64,000 nucleotides of DNA, taken from positions 125,506 through 189,505 of the forward strand of contig NZ_VSJJ01000002.1 in the NCBI RefSeq assembly GCF_008369405.1, written 5' to 3'. Source of the DNA: Streptococcus cristatus. GTDB lineage: Bacteria; Bacillota; Bacilli; Lactobacillales; Streptococcaceae. Shown piece after piece: positions 62,402 through 64,000 of this stretch (its first letter is position 1; each line of letters starts with the position of its first letter). The translations under genes were made by a program, and so were the position numbers. Under the pieces are notes generated by a model. It ran no database searches. It saw nothing but the letters and a program-made list of their open reading frames with translations, and had not been told where the DNA came from.

Positions 62402-62476
62402 TAAAATAAGTGGTATTTTATACTGTTGCTTCAGCAACATATATATGTATTTTGAGAATGGAGGGGATGCTTTATA

Positions 62477-63431
62477 ATGAAAAAAATAAAGTTTTTCTGA
62501 CCTCGACGGCGGTTTTATTATCTGCTTTGTATGCAAATCCAGTGTTGGCTCGTGATGTGGAGCGCTCAAGTAATTCGGCACCGGTCGCCACTGTGCCGAC
62601 AACGGATGATAAAACGACGTCTACGGCATCAACAGACTCAGAAAATGGCAAAAGCCTAGTGCAATCAGATGCTTCGTCGGCAAAACCAGCACCACCTATG
62701 GAAGTTGGTGAATCAGCTCCTGCGGATTCATCTGTAAATCCGAGCTCGGAAGTCCTGCCAGAGAAGCCTGAGTCGACTGACCCTGATAAGGGTGAGTCAG
62801 TGGAGCCAGAGGTTCCACCGGTGGAGTCCAATCCATCAGTTGAACCAGAAAATCTGGAAGCCCCAGCGACAGAAACGGAATCTCAGATTGCTTCTGAAGA
62901 ATCCACACCTACAGAGTCACCTGTGCTTCCAGAAGCTTGGCAGCCGACGTCGGGGATTTCAACAGCGTCAGCTAACTTATCAGTCTCATCAGCAGTTTCT
63001 ATGGCCACTGTAGCAACTTCACTGACTGATGCAGATAATAGAGCAGCCGCCTCAGAACTACAGAGACTTGTAGAAAGAAAACAGGAACAGTCTGAAAAGC
63101 GTGAAAAAGATAGCTTGGTAGACTTTGATTTAGCTCAAATGCTAGCTCTTCCTGTGAGAGAAAAGGTTTCCAAGTCATCGGAAGTGATAAGGGTCGTGCT
63201 GTTGTCCAAAACTCTGATGGTTCCCAATCAGTCGTTCCGCTAGCACAAGTAGGTGGGACAGCCGATGATGACGGCACTGTTACTGTTAAGTCCAGTGATG
63301 GAAAATTTGTATTGTTGCCAGAGCTTGGTGAAACAACGACTCTTTTTGCAACAATCGGTCTGTTCGTTTTATCACTCTTAGGGTTTAAACGAATTAAACC
63401 TTTTGAGAGAGAAAATTGGATAATAGGTTAA
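62477..63431 (+). pseudogene. Ser/Pro/Glu-rich surface protein with two apparent frameshifts
   Basis: GGAGGGG (62460-62466) is 10 bases before ATG 62477 (MKKIKFF, then TGA). One lost base in the TTTTT tract (62492-62496) would join this to the long body frame, giving a normal signal peptide (MKKIKFF-LTSTAVLLSALYANPVLA). The body is a Ser/Thr/Pro/Glu stalk, then LVERKQEQSEKREKDSLVDF. At about 63180 the frame shifts again: the tail GSDKGRAVVQNSDGSQSVV ... LLPELGE (LPELG 63315-63329), a membrane span and FKRIK is in the next frame, rejoined by one G in TCGGAAG. An alternative start ATG 62467 sits directly against the ribosome site and is unlikely to be used. Sorting motif LPELG lacks the Thr. 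Confidence 0.75.
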
Positions 63432-63458
63432 TTATAAAAAAGGAAAGAAGGAACGCGC

Positions 63459-64000
63459 ATGTTCAATCACAATAGTGAGACCAAAGGTCATGGATCTATT
63501 CGTAAAAATAAAGTCTATGGTACAATTGGTGTCATTGCTCTTGGTGCTATTGCTATGTTTAGCAATAACAAAACTGCATCGGCGGATGAAGTATCATCTT
63601 CTGAACCAACGACTACAACAGCTGTAGCGTCAGCGGCAGATACTAGTTTGGCAGTACAATCTCAGGCTGCATCAGCTGAAGCAGCGGCTCCAGCGACTGC
63701 TACGGATTCAACCGCTCCAACTGCGAATGCAACTGCTCCAGTTGAAGCTACTTCCCCAGCAGCTGAATCAACTCCAACTGCATTGGCTTCTTCGGCTAGT
63801 GACACAACCCCTGTAACTTACACTGCACCTGCAGCAGCTCCAGCAGCTCCAGCAGCTCCAGCTGAGTCTACAGAACCAAAAGTTACTGTGGAAAATCAAA
63901 AGTTGAAAGATGCTGTTTCTGAAGCAAAAGGTTATAACATTGATATAAAACAAAAGCCAACAGAAAACATTGGAACAGCAAACAACCAAGTAGAATCAGA
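63459..64000 (+). CDS. Surface adhesin-like protein, N-terminal part (3' end outside window)
   Basis: 180 codons open to the end of the window; AGAAGG precedes ATG. The long leader has GSIRKNKVYGTIGVIALGAI, a signal peptide resembling the YSIRK-type used by streptococcal wall proteins, with likely cleavage after TASA. A Thr/Ser/Ala/Pro stalk (including repeated PAA units near 63835-63860) leads to LKDAVSEAKGYNIDIKQKP, which recalls the start of the antigen I/II alanine-rich region (the family assignment is an inference). It begins 27 bp after the frameshifted gene with no promoter of its own seen, so it is probably on the same transcript. Confidence 0.75.
   Translation, partial: MFNHNSETKGHGSIRKNKVYGTIGVIALGAIAMFSNNKTASADEVSSSEPTTTTAVASAADTSLAVQSQAASAEAAAPATATDSTAPTANATAPVEATSPAAESTPTALASSASDTTPVTYTAPAAAPAAPAAPAESTEPKVTVENQKLKDAVSEAKGYNIDIKQKPTENIGTANNQVES

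Larger units (their letters stand above)
62053..62476. other. Divergent control region between two decayed surface protein genes (424 bp)
   Basis: No gene. Holds a minus-strand promoter (62106-62134), a perfect hairpin GTTCAG-TCGT-CTGAAC (62139-62154) just upstream of it, a plus-strand promoter TTGACA-17-TATCAT (62373-62401), and a perfect hairpin TGTTGCT-TC-AGCAACA (62424-62439) in the plus-strand leader. The stretch 62155-62372 is A+T-rich with no further clear feature. Confidence 0.7.

Overview
The window is low-GC Gram-positive DNA and reads as a chromosomal segment of a mitis/sanguinis-group Streptococcus. The evidence is gene content and order typical of streptococci (argS/argR/mutS, mutL, ruvA-tag, cinA-recA, folC-cls-ccs4-nrdD-nrdG, a wzg-wzh-wzd-wze capsule head, comYA-G-ackA, pbp2A-rpmG-secE-nusG), extended -10 promoters (TGnTATAAT) and competence cin-boxes. 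The species cannot be fixed from the sequence alone. No rRNA, CRISPR array, transposase or phage gene was seen.

Layout. 1-5.1 kb: 3' part of a glycogen/maltodextrin phosphorylase, a small membrane protein, nrdI, then argS (minus strand) divergent from argR. 5.2-13.1 kb: DNA repair block (mutS, mutL, ruvA, tag), interrupted by a LytTR/DUF3021 regulatory pair and by an HTH regulator next to an RDD-type membrane gene with a premature stop. 13.1-20.6 kb: CPBP protease, GNAT, HTH regulator, competence-inducible cinA-recA, spx, two tandem lipoproteins, the ireB-yqgF-DUF1292 trio. 20.8-30.5 kb: folC, lipoprotein, cls, the small competence gene ccs4 behind a perfect cin-box, a large membrane protein, then the anaerobic ribonucleotide reductase cluster nrdD...nrdG behind two NrdR-like boxes.

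30.8-46.5 kb: a complete Wzx/Wzy-type capsule locus. The conserved regulatory head is followed by a PglF-like 4,6-dehydratase, a PglC-like initiating transferase, a PglE-like aminotransferase, three glycosyltransferases, a TupA-like ATP-grasp protein, an unrecognised P-loop protein, a polymerase, a flippase and a UDP-glucose dehydrogenase. The part from about 38.2 to 45.2 kb is visibly more A+T-rich. The enzyme set suggests a 4-amino-4,6-dideoxy-HexNAc first sugar plus a uronic acid.

46.7-60.6 kb: a small orphan gene, a second copy of a 181-bp structured repeat (first copy after cls), a CapA-like protein, DUF1033, the complete comYA-YG pilus operon behind a cin-box, a methyltransferase, ackA with a cre site, a pseudouridine synthase, pbp2A with a promoter placed so that the mRNA may be leaderless, rpmG-secE-nusG and an orphan protein. 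60.8-64 kb: tRNA-Cys, then a cell-surface protein region. It holds a SHIRT-domain protein with two nonsense codons, a second surface protein with two apparent frameshifts and a degenerate sorting motif, and the start of an apparently intact adhesin cut by the window end.

The points most worth a second look are the decaying surface-protein region with intact expression signals, the 181-bp repeat, the ccs4 gene, the NrdR boxes over the nrdD promoter, the capsule chemistry and the possible leaderless pbp2A transcript.
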